A stretch of 64,000 nucleotides of DNA from Brucella gallinifaecis (lineage in GTDB: Bacteria > Pseudomonadota > Alphaproteobacteria > Rhizobiales > Rhizobiaceae), in the NCBI RefSeq assembly GCF_006476605.1, contig NZ_ML636812.1, forward strand, positions 1-64,000, read 5' to 3'. Each line of letters starts with the position of its first letter. Position 1 is the first letter of the stretch. The position numbers were made by a program, and so were the translations under genes. Under the pieces are notes generated by a model. That model did not search any database and was not told the origin of the DNA. It was given only the letters and a program-made list of their open reading frames with translations. Shown here piece after piece: positions 26,178 through 34,908 of the stretch.

Positions 26178-26918
26178 TCAATCCACCTTATGCGCGATCC
26201 AACCCGCGATCAGATCCATCATTTCAGTATTTCCGCTCATCTGTGCAGTCTCGCAATTGATCTTGTTTCGACCGAGTTCGAGCACATAAAGGTGATCAGA
26301 GACGTTGACGCACTGCCGCACATTCTGGTCGACAAGAATAACGGTCTTGCCACTCTCTTTCATCCGTGTGAGGAACTGGTAGATTTGCTTTGAATATTTG
26401 GGCGCAATCATCGCGCTTGGCTCATCAAACAGGATGACTTCAGGATCCGTGATCAAAGACCGGGCGATTTCAAGAAAGCGTTGCTGACCACCTGAAAGGG
26501 TCCCCGCAAGAGCACGATCCTTCTCGCGCAGCATCGGGAAAATATCGTAGACCCGTTCAATAGCATCACGAATGCGTGCTTGTTCGCGCCGGATACTCCA
26601 GCCGCCAAGCACCAGATTGTCACGGACACTAAGACCACCGAATATGGAGTGGTTCTGAGGCACGAAAGCAATACCGCGCCGTATCAGCTCGGTCTGTTCA
26701 ATACGGGAAATGACATCGCCTTTGAAAAGCAGCTCGCCACTGCCAACATTGAGCATCCGATACATCGTTTTCAAAGCAGTCGATTTACCGGCACCGTTGG
26801 GGCCAATAATACCGGTTATCTTTCCAGTCTGTGCTTTGATCGTAAGATCCTTAAGGATCGTAATATCGCCTGAATAGGAGACTGTAACATTGCGCAGTTC
26901 AAGTATGACATCGGTCAT
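26178..26918 (-). CDS. livF: Liv-type ABC transporter ATP-binding protein LivF
   Basis: The 246-residue ATPase has Walker A GPNGAGKST, signature LSGGQQRFLEIARSL, Walker B VILFDEPSAMIAP and the LivF-typical VPQNHSIFGGLSVRDNL. The ATG at 26918 follows the LivG stop by one base and is preceded by GGGAGAAT; an in-frame start 26 codons earlier would lie inside livG. It powers uptake through LivH and LivM together with LivG. Confidence 0.9.
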   Translation of the reverse strand: MTDVILELRNVTVSYSGDITILKDLTIKAQTGKITGIIGPNGAGKSTALKTMYRMLNVGSGELLFKGDVISRIEQTELIRRGIAFVPQNHSIFGGLSVRDNLVLGGWSIRREQARIRDAIERVYDIFPMLREKDRALAGTLSGGQQRFLEIARSLITDPEVILFDEPSAMIAPKYSKQIYQFLTRMKESGKTVILVDQNVRQCVNVSDHLYVLELGRNKINCETAQMSGNTEMMDLIAGWIAHKVD

Positions 26919-26919
26919 C

Positions 26920-27618
26920 TTATTCTCCCAGATAGGCTTCGATGACAGCGGTCGAGTTCTGGATATCGCGAGCATTGCCTTCAGCGATAATTTCACCCTG
27001 ATTGAGCGCGATAATATTGTCGCTCAGCTCATAAATTGAGGTGAGGTCATGACTGATCAGCAGGACGGTTTTGCCGGCTGCGCGAAATGCTGCAATCAGA
27101 TCTAAAAACAATCGGATAAGATCAGGATGCACGCCAGCAAATGGCTCATCGAGCAGGATTAAATCTGCCTTGTGATATTGAATACGCAGCAGCTCAATCA
27201 GCTTTTTCTGCCCGCCCGACAATTCATTAGCCAGATTATCGCGTAATCGATAAAGGTGGACCTGCTCCAGAAGATGATCGACTTCATCATGGCGGGTTGG
27301 ACCCGTTTCGCCGATAGCGATATTCTCGCTCAGAGTCAGGGAGTTAAAGAGCCTGGGTATCTGGAACGTGCGCCCCATCCCCATCGCAGCAACCTTATCT
27401 GTTGGCTTATTGTGCAGTACATGACCGTTCCAGATGATCTCACCGGACGAGACTGTGTACAGGCCGCACAGGCAATTTAAGAGCGTCGATTTTCCAGCAC
27501 CATTGACACCAATAATACCAGTAATGGTTGCTGGGGCAGCCGAGAAACTGACATTGTTAATTGCCAGCAGACCACCGAATGCCTTGCGAATATTTCTAAC
27601 CTTTAGGCCGGGGTTCAT
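26920..27618 (-). CDS. livG: Liv-type ABC transporter ATP-binding protein LivG
   Basis: The 232-residue ATPase has Walker A GVNGAGKST, signature LSGGQKKLIEL, Walker B LILLDEPFAGVHP and the LivG-type GRTFQIPRLFNSLTLSENI. It partners LivF. Its start overlaps the LivH stop by four bases. It is slightly shorter than E. coli LivG (255), as is common in alphaproteobacterial members. Confidence 0.9.
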   Translation of the reverse strand: MNPGLKVRNIRKAFGGLLAINNVSFSAAPATITGIIGVNGAGKSTLLNCLCGLYTVSSGEIIWNGHVLHNKPTDKVAAMGMGRTFQIPRLFNSLTLSENIAIGETGPTRHDEVDHLLEQVHLYRLRDNLANELSGGQKKLIELLRIQYHKADLILLDEPFAGVHPDLIRLFLDLIAAFRAAGKTVLLISHDLTSIYELSDNIIALNQGEIIAEGNARDIQNSTAVIEAYLGE

Positions 27619-28493
27619 TGATTGCGTCCTCCCAGAATGCCATTCGGCAGAACATAGACAACAATGATGAGCGCTACGTAGCTGATGATCTGCGCAAGCG
27701 TCTGACTGCCATAGAGAATTGTTAACTGCTCAACGAGACCAAACAGAATTCCACCAAAGATCGCTCCTATCGGATTAACCAGTCCGCCAATCACAATCAC
27801 GACGAAAGCAATCAGCGTTATTTCCATTCCGCCGGCAGGGTTGAACGCGGGAAAGACCAGAGCAGTCATGATGCCCGTAAGACCAGCAAGGACAATGGAC
27901 ACGACAAATGCCGCTGCAGTTACGCGTTTGTAGGGAAGACCAATGACACCCATGGCAGGACGGTTCATGATGGCCGCACGCAGTGCTTTGCCATAGATGG
28001 TCCTGAAGAGCACCCACCAGATGCACAGGATAGTGACGACCCCAAAACCCATAGCAATCAGGCGCGCTTTGGGAATAATAAGCCCTGCAAATTTAACATA
28101 AGCAGGCGAGAACCCCAGATCGATGGACCTTGTGTCCGCTTCAAAAAAGATCAGCAGCAGCGAACCAATGATCAGGGAGACACCGTACATAGCAAGGAAC
28201 GACGGCAATTCATGATCATCATTCTTCATCAGTCGGGGCACGATCAGATAATAAATAACCAGCCCAACGACGCCAAAAAACAGAATTGCAGCAGGCACGG
28301 CCAGCAATAATGGCAGCCCAAGCACGGTGACTACGATATACGAAAGATAGCTGCCCGAAATGACAAATTCACCGTGAGCAAAATTCACAATCCGCATAGT
28401 CCCGTAGATGATAGCAAGACTACAGCCAATGATCCCATAAATGGTGCCAACAATGATGCCATTGATAATGGTCTGGAACAGAAGTTCAGTCAT
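27615..28493 (-). CDS. livH: Liv-type ABC transporter permease LivH
   Basis: The 292-residue inner-membrane permease starts MTELLFQTIINGIIVGTIYG and contains the family signature SLAIIYGTMRIVNFAHGEFV, with about eight hydrophobic segments; the C-terminal VIVIGGLVNPIGAIFGGI loop is the ATPase-coupling region. The ATG at 28493 begins the first membrane segment; the frame upstream runs into livM in another frame and is rejected. It overlaps livG by four bases. Confidence 0.9.
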   Translation of the reverse strand: MTELLFQTIINGIIVGTIYGIIGCSLAIIYGTMRIVNFAHGEFVISGSYLSYIVVTVLGLPLLLAVPAAILFFGVVGLVIYYLIVPRLMKNDDHELPSFLAMYGVSLIIGSLLLIFFEADTRSIDLGFSPAYVKFAGLIIPKARLIAMGFGVVTILCIWWVLFRTIYGKALRAAIMNRPAMGVIGLPYKRVTAAAFVVSIVLAGLTGIMTALVFPAFNPAGGMEITLIAFVVIVIGGLVNPIGAIFGGILFGLVEQLTILYGSQTLAQIISYVALIIVVYVLPNGILGGRNQ

Positions 28494-28503
28494 ATCATGT
28501 TCC

Positions 28504-29475
28504 TCACAGCATCCACTTGCGCAGCGGCTGCCAGCGCTTCGTAATGGTTCCAACGATGCCTTTTGGGAAAAAGACCATGAGGGCGACGATAACGACACCA
28601 AGAGCCAGATTATTCAGGCTCGGGAAGCGCTCCCATATCCAGTTATCAACGCTGTACATCGCAAGTGCGCCAACCACAGGCCCTATCGCCGTGCCAAACC
28701 CACCAAATGCCGCAAAGATGATAGCCTTGGTGCTATAGAGAAGATTGAAAGCTGTTTCCGGATCGATAACACTTGAATAGCAGGCTTCAACTCCGCCAAT
28801 CAGTGAGCCAAGTCCCGCTGATAGCATCCATGCATGAAGGCGCAATCGGGCTACATTCAGTCCGGCTACCTGCGCGGCTTCCATATCGTCGCGGATAGCG
28901 GCGAGATGACGACCAAAACGCGACAAGCGAATCCAGAAAGAAATTCCGACCGCCAGCAGCGCCAGGCAAAGCATTGCATAATAAGCAAATTTCGGATCGA
29001 GGCTTGCACCTATCGTCAAACCATGTGCGCCACCGGCCACATCAGATGGAAGCATGGAGATAACATTACGACATATGATCGCAATCGCGAGGGTTACCAT
29101 GGAAAAGTAAATGCCACGCAGGATTAAAATTCGCGAAAATGCCAAACTTGCAACGACACCGACGAGGCCAGCGCACAAAACAGCGAGAAAAATGGGAAAG
29201 CCAAGCTTCGTTGCAAATATGGCTGTCGCATAAGAACCAAGACCAAAGAAAGCGACGTAACCGAAAGCAACATAGCCAGTAAATCCGGCCATGATATTTA
29301 CGCCTGACGCAAGGGCAATCCACATCATAAGATAAAAATAGAACGAATACGAACCGGTCATAAATGGAATTACTGACAGATAGCCAGTCATCACCAGAAA
29401 AACCAATCCATAGGCAAGCAAAACCAGTCGTCGGTGACGTTCTGTCACCGCCCGTATTTTTGATTTGTCGAGCAT
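28504..29475 (-). CDS. livM: Liv-type ABC transporter permease LivM
   Basis: The 323-residue permease has about nine hydrophobic segments and the LivM patterns GVNIMAGFTGYVAFGYVAFFGLGSY and AIRDDMEAAQVAGLN (coupling helix), followed by FAAFGGFGTAIGPVVGAL. It is the first gene of the block; GGGGAAGAG precedes its ATG, and the 180-bp gap to the next gene upstream must carry the main promoter of this 12-gene strand. Confidence 0.9.
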   Translation of the reverse strand: MLDKSKIRAVTERHRRLVLLAYGLVFLVMTGYLSVIPFMTGSYSFYFYLMMWIALASGVNIMAGFTGYVAFGYVAFFGLGSYATAIFATKLGFPIFLAVLCAGLVGVVASLAFSRILILRGIYFSMVTLAIAIICRNVISMLPSDVAGGAHGLTIGASLDPKFAYYAMLCLALLAVGISFWIRLSRFGRHLAAIRDDMEAAQVAGLNVARLRLHAWMLSAGLGSLIGGVEACYSSVIDPETAFNLLYSTKAIIFAAFGGFGTAIGPVVGALAMYSVDNWIWERFPSLNNLALGVVIVALMVFFPKGIVGTITKRWQPLRKWML

Positions 29476-29657
29476 AACTTACACTCTTCCCCTTTTTATT
29501 AAGGATGAGGTTATTTCAAAATATGCAAAAATCAACCGCAAAAAACGAAACGCTAGAAGAGCTATTGGGATTTCACATCTGACACTCTTTAAAAGCAGTC
29601 AGCGACAAATCTATAAAAACCAGTAATTTCTGTGCTATATGTTCGGATATGCCTGAC

Positions 29658-30911
29658 TCAGTTGCTAAAACGGTCAGGTGCAAAACCTTCTATGTCAATT
29701 TCCGGCTTCAATCCTGAAAACAATGATGCCACAATACGTCCTGTTCTGACTGATGCCATCAATCCGATGTGTCCATGACCAAAGGCATAGGCAATATCCC
29801 GTGAGCGCTGTGAAAAGCCGATACAGGGTCGTCCATCCGGCATCGATGGACGATGCCCCATCCAAAAGCGCGTCTTTCCCATGTCGAGCAACGGGAAAAG
29901 TGCCGCAAGATGCCGCTTCAGAATTTCAGCGCGTTGCCAGTCCGGTGCGTCATTAAGACCAGCAATTTCGACTTGTCCGGCAGCACGCAAACCAGATTCC
30001 ATCTGCTGCACAACCATCCCGGCATCGGATGCCATAAAGGTACTGTCGATGCTCAAAGAAACGGCCTCAACCGAAACGTGATAACCACGCTCACTCTGGA
30101 GCGGGAGCCGGTCGCCAAGTCTTTTGGCCAACTCTCCCGACCAAATTCCGGCAGCAATGACGGCCTTATCGCAAATGACTTCACCACAATCTGTCACGAC
30201 AGCTTTAAGACGATCACCTTCAAATCGAAAATCACGCGCATTGGCTGTTTCAAATATGGCGCCTCTTACCCTAACAAGATTGGCCAGAGCCGCGACATAG
30301 ATGCCCGGATCCCTGCATCGTCCGGCCTCATCAACAGCGACAGCAAAACGATAACGTTCCGGCAAAGCCGGTTCCTCATCATAAAGCGCGGGTCCAGAGA
30401 GCTCACGCCATTCGATGCCGGCGCGCGCACGAATACTCCATGCAAGCATCTCTTTTTCAAAATGAGAACGTTCCGTGTAGGCGCAGAGCACGCCGCCTTC
30501 GGCGATCAAATGCGCCACTCCTGCCTCATGCGCCAGTGCCTTGTGCAATTGTGGCGCTTCGGCCAGCAATGGGCGTAAAATTTGTGCCGTTTTCTCAACC
30601 TGTTCCCATGTCCAGCCCGCACGCAAATAGCGCAACAGCCATGGCAATGCTTTTGGCAGATACGGCCAACGGATAGCCAATGGGCCAAGTGGATCAGCAA
30701 TATAAGATGGAATCTTTTTCCAAACGCCTGGAATGGCAGGTGGCAAGATGGACTGGGTGGATAACCAACCCGCATTGCCATAGCTTGCCGCCTGCTCTCC
30801 ACCGGGAATATCTGGTTCGATTACGGTAACTCTGTGACCACAGCGAAGCAATTCCAAAGCGCAGGCGATACCGACTACTCCAGCTCCTATCACCGCTATA
30901 TGTCTGCTCAT
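29658..30911 (-). CDS. D-amino-acid dehydrogenase-like FAD oxidoreductase (DadA family)
   Basis: The 417-residue protein opens with the FAD Rossmann motif VIGAGVVGIACALELLRCGH, then EPDIPGGEQAASYGNAGWLS, the DadA hallmark. The FGHGHIGLMAS motif near the C terminus closes the FAD site. It has no export signal and should act at the inner face of the membrane, oxidising a D-amino or D-imino acid to the 2-oxo acid or cyclic imine. The ATG at 30911 follows a GGGCGGGA ribosome site. It is the last gene of the polar amino-acid transporter operon. Confidence 0.85.
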   Translation of the reverse strand: MSRHIAVIGAGVVGIACALELLRCGHRVTVIEPDIPGGEQAASYGNAGWLSTQSILPPAIPGVWKKIPSYIADPLGPLAIRWPYLPKALPWLLRYLRAGWTWEQVEKTAQILRPLLAEAPQLHKALAHEAGVAHLIAEGGVLCAYTERSHFEKEMLAWSIRARAGIEWRELSGPALYDEEPALPERYRFAVAVDEAGRCRDPGIYVAALANLVRVRGAIFETANARDFRFEGDRLKAVVTDCGEVICDKAVIAAGIWSGELAKRLGDRLPLQSERGYHVSVEAVSLSIDSTFMASDAGMVVQQMESGLRAAGQVEIAGLNDAPDWQRAEILKRHLAALFPLLDMGKTRFWMGHRPSMPDGRPCIGFSQRSRDIAYAFGHGHIGLMASVRTGRIVASLFSGLKPEIDIEGFAPDRFSN

Positions 30912-30979
30912 ATTCCCGCCCCGTTGCAGCAATAATTGAGCAAATCGGCTATATTCACCGAATTACCCAGAAAAACGCG

Positions 30980-31756
30980 TCAGGCTGTCGGAAGCCGGAA
31001 GGCTGTATGACCACGCAGAAATGCCTGAGTCCTCTCGTTTTGCGGATGGACCAGAACGTCGTCCGGTGTGCCTTCCTCGATAATTTTGCCATCGTGCAGG
31101 AAAGCGATACGATTGGCGACATTATAGGCAAACCCCAGTTCATGCGTGACAATCAACATGGTCATGCCTTCTGTAGCAAGACTCTTCATTGTCATGAGAA
31201 CCTCACCAACAAGTTCTGGATCAAGCGCGGATGTCGCTTCATCGAACAGCATGACGTCGGGCTCCATTGCCAGCGAACGAGCAATGGCCACACGCTGCTG
31301 TTGACCACCGGAAAGGCGTGATGGATATTCCTTGATTTTTTCTGCCAGGCCCACTTTTTCAAGATAATGATGGGCACGTTCACGTGCCTCCGCCTTGCTG
31401 CGCCCCAATACCTTTCGCTGTGCGATCATGACATTCTCTTCCACAGAAAGATGCGGAAAAAGGTTAAACTGCTGGAACACCATGCCAACGCGTTGACGAA
31501 GATGGCGCAATTCTTCCTGCGAATATTGCATGCCACCTTTGGAATCGGGTGTACCGACGCGCTTATGGTTCAAGTATATTTCACCCGAAGTCAGCATTTC
31601 CAGAAAATTCATGCAACGCAGAACCGTGCTTTTGCCCGAGCCGCTCGCACCAAGCAGAACTACGGTTTCGCCTTCGTTGATATCAAGGTCGATGCCTTTC
31701 AACACATCGCGCGTGCCGAACCGTTTGTGAATATTCCTGGCAGCAATCATGCTCAT
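30980..31756 (-). CDS. Polar amino-acid ABC transporter ATP-binding protein (GlnQ/HisP type)
   Basis: The 258-residue ATPase has Walker [11 protein letters not shown]-loop [18 protein letters not shown], signature [16 protein letters not shown], Walker [21 protein letters not shown] and the switch His in IVTHELGFA. These are the patterns of the PAAT family that import polar or cationic amino acids. It follows the second permease by nine bases and precedes the DadA-like gene. Confidence 0.9.
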   Translation of the reverse strand: MSMIAARNIHKRFGTRDVLKGIDLDINEGETVVLLGASGSGKSTVLRCMNFLEMLTSGEIYLNHKRVGTPDSKGGMQYSQEELRHLRQRVGMVFQQFNLFPHLSVEENVMIAQRKVLGRSKAEARERAHHYLEKVGLAEKIKEYPSRLSGGQQQRVAIARSLAMEPDVMLFDEATSALDPELVGEVLMTMKSLATEGMTMLIVTHELGFAYNVANRIAFLHDGKIIEEGTPDDVLVHPQNERTQAFLRGHTAFRLPTA

Positions 31757-31765
31757 GGGATGACC

Positions 31766-32431
31766 TCAACTCGACTTGCGAAATTTATATTCAAGCGCAT
31801 AGGACAAGCCACTCAGCACAAGAATAATGGCCGTCAGCAGCACGGCGATAGCGGTATAGGCTTCCACCGGGCGATATTCCGTATCGCTGATAAGTTTTGC
31901 CTGATAGAGCGCATCTGGATAGGCGATGGTGGCGGCGACCGAACTGATCTTGACGACTTCGATAGCTTCATTGGTCAAAGCAGGTAATGTGCGCCGGATC
32001 GCCTGTGGTAAGATAATGCTGCCGAAAACAGTACGTTCAGACATGCCAAGCGCCGTCGAGGCTTCCCACTGTCCCCGATCTATCGATTGAACACCCCCAC
32101 GAAGAATTTCACAGAAATAAGCCCCAGAATAGAGCGAAAAGGCAACTGCTGCAGTAAGGAAGCGGCCGTTCTGTATGCCTGTAAGGACTGGAATTGTGTA
32201 ATAGAACCAGAATAAGAGGATCAGCGCTGGCAGATTGCGCAATAATTCTATATAAATGGCCGCAAATCCCCGCAGGATGAAAAATCGCGAAATGCGGGCC
32301 ATCGCCAGCACGACACCCAATGCAAGCCCGCATATGAGAACGGTCAGCGAAAGATAAACGGTATTCAGCAGACCTTCTAAGAGCACATGCTTATAATTGA
32401 GCAGAAACGAGAAATCCCAGCGATAATTCAT
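31766..32431 (-). CDS. Polar amino-acid ABC transporter permease (HisM/GlnP type)
   Basis: The 221-residue permease has about five membrane segments. IELLRNLPALILLFWFYYTIP and GQWEASTALGMSERTVFGSIILPQAIRRTLPALTNE (EAA coupling loop) are classic for the HisMQ family. It starts MNYRWDF, mirroring the MSYQWDF start of the other permease, so the two probably arose by duplication and form a heterodimer. Four-base overlap with the upstream gene. Confidence 0.9.
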   Translation of the reverse strand: MNYRWDFSFLLNYKHVLLEGLLNTVYLSLTVLICGLALGVVLAMARISRFFILRGFAAIYIELLRNLPALILLFWFYYTIPVLTGIQNGRFLTAAVAFSLYSGAYFCEILRGGVQSIDRGQWEASTALGMSERTVFGSIILPQAIRRTLPALTNEAIEVVKISSVAATIAYPDALYQAKLISDTEYRPVEAYTAIAVLLTAIILVLSGLSYALEYKFRKSS

Positions 32432-33099
32432 CGTATATGTGCTTTCTGAAGTCGCCGCTCGTATCCGCGCGAAATCATGCTGAGAATGAAAATCACCACG
32501 AAGAAGATGACACCAAGAACTGTGAAAGTTTCAATGGGACGGAAGGTTCGTGAGGAAATCTGCGAGGCTTTGTAAACAATCTCACCATAGGTGATGATTG
32601 AAGCCAGCGTTGTGGTCTTGATAAGGTCGATGACACGGGTCAGAAAAATCGGCAACATGTTACGCATGGCCTGCGGCAGTATGATCGATGTGAAAAGCGA
32701 ACGCCTTTTCATGCCGAGAGCCAGAGCAGCTTCCCATTGGCCCCTGGCAACAGAGCCAATGCCGGAACGAAAGACTTCACAGAAGAAAGCTGCTGATTGC
32801 AAACCGACTGCCAGTGAGGCTGCTGTGATCGGCGAAAAATTGAGGCCAGCGATCATCGGAAGGGCAAAGAAGAACCAGTAGATCAGAACAATCGCTGGTG
32901 CTGCGCGAAAAATCTCGACATAGACCGCAGCCGCCTGCGAAAAAAACGGGATACGAGCAAGCCGCAGCAATGCCAGCGCCAATCCGAGTGGCAGCGCGAT
33001 GATCATTGACAACACTACCAGCACAAGCGTTCCATAAGCTCCTTCGATGAGGAGATCATAATTTCTAAAAACAGGACCGAAATCCCATTGATAACTCAT
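32428..33099 (-). CDS. Polar amino-acid ABC transporter permease (HisQ type)
   Basis: The 223-residue permease has EIFRAAPAIVLIYWFFFALP and the EAA loop GQWEAALALGMKRRSLFTSIILPQAMRNMLP. The ATG at 33099 has GAGGAT upstream and starts MSYQWDFGP, aligning with the paralogous permease; in-frame codons further upstream fall in the hairpin region after the binding-protein gene and are rejected. It ends overlapping the second permease by four bases. Confidence 0.88.
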   Translation of the reverse strand: MSYQWDFGPVFRNYDLLIEGAYGTLVLVVLSMIIALPLGLALALLRLARIPFFSQAAAVYVEIFRAAPAIVLIYWFFFALPMIAGLNFSPITAASLAVGLQSAAFFCEVFRSGIGSVARGQWEAALALGMKRRSLFTSIILPQAMRNMLPIFLTRVIDLIKTTTLASIITYGEIVYKASQISSRTFRPIETFTVLGVIFFVVIFILSMISRGYERRLQKAHIR

Positions 33100-33137
33100 C
33101 GAGATATCCTCGGCTTTAAGCGTCTTTTTCAACGTGT

Positions 33138-33157
33138 GCGCGGGTGAAAACCCGCGC
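33138..33157 (-). terminator. GC-rich intercistronic hairpin between binding protein and permease
   Basis: GCGCGGGT (33138-33145) and ACCCGCGC (33150-33157) form a perfect 8-bp stem with a four-base loop directly after the binding-protein stop. In the transcribed (minus) direction no T-run follows at once. Such hairpins commonly protect the highly expressed binding-protein message and dampen the permease genes downstream. Confidence 0.6.
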
Positions 33158-33166
33158 AACTTTCTA

Positions 33167-34060
33167 TTATTTCCAAAGTTCGCGTTGCACTGGAACTGCC
33201 GTTGCCGGGTCGATATTACGGAAGCGCAGGAAATCCTCGTAGATGCTCTGCGTCTTGCCAGTATTGTAATAATAGGAAACCGCTACATTCAGAAAGTCGC
33301 GCCAGCGGGCATCCGGTTCCTTGCGTACGGCAACGCCACCCGGAATGGATACAGCGGGCTTTAGTACAATGGTTTTGCCAAATCCGATGCGCGCGCGCGC
33401 GATATCTGCTGCCACTGCCGAAATGATACCACCATTGGTGCGACCCGACTGGAAAGCAGCAAAAATTTCTGCACTGTTCTGGAAGCGTGCAATATTGGCC
33501 TTCGGTGCAATCGTGCTTAGATACTCATCCGAATTGGTGCCGAGCGCAACACCGACAGAATATTTCGGATCATTGAGATCGGACCAGTTGGTGACATCGA
33601 TATCATCCTTGGCGATCAGGGCCATCGGATACCAGAGCATCGGCGTCTGCACGAAATCAACCGAAACCGCACGGGCAGGTGTCGCGTCGAGCATAAAGAA
33701 TGCATCGAACTGGTCAGCTTGCAAGCCGGCAACGGCATTGCCCCAGGTCGTTTCAACGATTTCAAGACGTACATCCAGCGCATCAGCGATTTCTTTTGCA
33801 ACGGCAGGGCCAATGCCACGCCATGTAGTGTCGCCAATAACAACAGCACCCGGCGCATCAGAATTGCTGGTATCCTTGAAATACCAAGGTTCAAGAAGAG
33901 CTGCACCAATACGCAAAACCTTGTTCTTGGTAACTTTGTCCCATGTACTGTCACCGGAAGCACTCTGTGCGACGGCTGGAGTGACAAGGCTTGCCGCGGT
34001 GCCTGCCGCAATGGCTGCAAATGGAGCGGCAGCTAAAAGTTTACGTCTGTTCATTGTCAT
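33167..34060 (-). CDS. Polar amino-acid ABC transporter substrate-binding protein (SBP_bac_3)
   Basis: The 297-residue protein has an export signal (MNRRKLLAAAPFAAIAAGT, cut near AVAQ; the RR may indicate Tat) and the SBP_bac_3 fold. LRIGAALLEPWYFKD begins lobe 1, followed by WRGIGPAVAKEIADALDVRLE and the hinge region DAFFMLDATPARAVSVDF, where the usual xxxxTxxR ligand motif reads ATPARA. The aspartate that binds amino groups is not obvious. With flanking DAO-family enzymes, the ligand is likely a D-amino or imino acid. Confidence 0.87.
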   Translation of the reverse strand: MTMNRRKLLAAAPFAAIAAGTAASLVTPAVAQSASGDSTWDKVTKNKVLRIGAALLEPWYFKDTSNSDAPGAVVIGDTTWRGIGPAVAKEIADALDVRLEIVETTWGNAVAGLQADQFDAFFMLDATPARAVSVDFVQTPMLWYPMALIAKDDIDVTNWSDLNDPKYSVGVALGTNSDEYLSTIAPKANIARFQNSAEIFAAFQSGRTNGGIISAVAADIARARIGFGKTIVLKPAVSIPGGVAVRKEPDARWRDFLNVAVSYYYNTGKTQSIYEDFLRFRNIDPATAVPVQRELWK

Positions 34061-34094
34061 TTCTTTCTTGGGAAAATAAAGGTTTGGGGGATGG

Positions 34095-34853
34095 TCAGAC
34101 GACAGGGTTCACATGAACCTTGCAATAAACCTTACGAATGTAACCGGTCGTCTTCCAAGCATTGGAAACGCTGCGGTTAACGAGAAATGCTTCATAGGGT
34201 TTGAACAGGCGGCTTTCACCGATTGCATTGGTGATTTCCACGTCTCCTTCGATGAAATACATCAACTCGTAGTCACCGAATGCAGCAAGTTTACGGGTAT
34301 AGGCGGTGGCTTCCCAAAGGCCGACGGAAAAATGCCCGCCATTGCTTGTATATATGACCTTGCGACCGACAATTGGTCTTGGGCTCGTCAAAATAAGATC
34401 AGCTGCGGGTCCATCGATGGCATCGAGTTTCTCATCAAGTCGCGGAACCACGACCGCCAGTTCGTCCGCATTATCTACCGTTGCAGTCTCACCACTGTGC
34501 AGCATAAAGAAAATACGCGTATTCTCACCCTGTTTCCAATGCGCACGAAGCCCACGCGGAAATGCTGCTGTCTCGTTTCTGGTAAGCTTTGTTACACGGC
34601 CTTTCGCATCCGTGACGCTGATTTCACCCTCAACGACGATCAAAAACAATTCAACCGGCAGGCTTGCAACCTCGCCATCGAAAGCGCGCAGAACAGCTTC
34701 ACCTGCGAACATGCCATGCTCATCGTTACGTGTATAATAAAAGCCACGCTTGAAAAACGCATTCTTCGACAGATCTGTGTTCTCTTCGTCTATCCATGGC
34801 AGAAAGGCAGCGCTTCGGTTTTCAGAAGGATTGAACTCGATAATGGGAAACAT
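34095..34853 (-). CDS. Two-domain cupin protein (DUF861/Cupin_3 type)
   Basis: The 252-residue protein holds two Cupin_3-like domains, at about residues 35-115 (ELFLIVVEGEISVTDAKGR, then AAFPRGLRAHWKQGE) and 165-245 (ELMYFIEGDVEITNAIGE, then WKTTGYIRKVY). The usual histidine metal ligands are sparse, so metal binding is uncertain. No enzyme activity can be assigned; EutQ-like relatives sit in amine catabolism. The ATG at 34853 has AAGGAC upstream; the longer frame would overlap the FAD oxidoreductase gene. It lies between that gene and the binding protein. Confidence 0.72.
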   Translation of the reverse strand: MFPIIEFNPSENRSAAFLPWIDEENTDLSKNAFFKRGFYYTRNDEHGMFAGEAVLRAFDGEVASLPVELFLIVVEGEISVTDAKGRVTKLTRNETAAFPRGLRAHWKQGENTRIFFMLHSGETATVDNADELAVVVPRLDEKLDAIDGPAADLILTSPRPIVGRKVIYTSNGGHFSVGLWEATAYTRKLAAFGDYELMYFIEGDVEITNAIGESRLFKPYEAFLVNRSVSNAWKTTGYIRKVYCKVHVNPVV

Positions 34854-34908
34854 TTTCTGTCCTTGTTGATAATCAAGAATTTTGGCATCACACTGATGGA
34901 TCGGCAAT

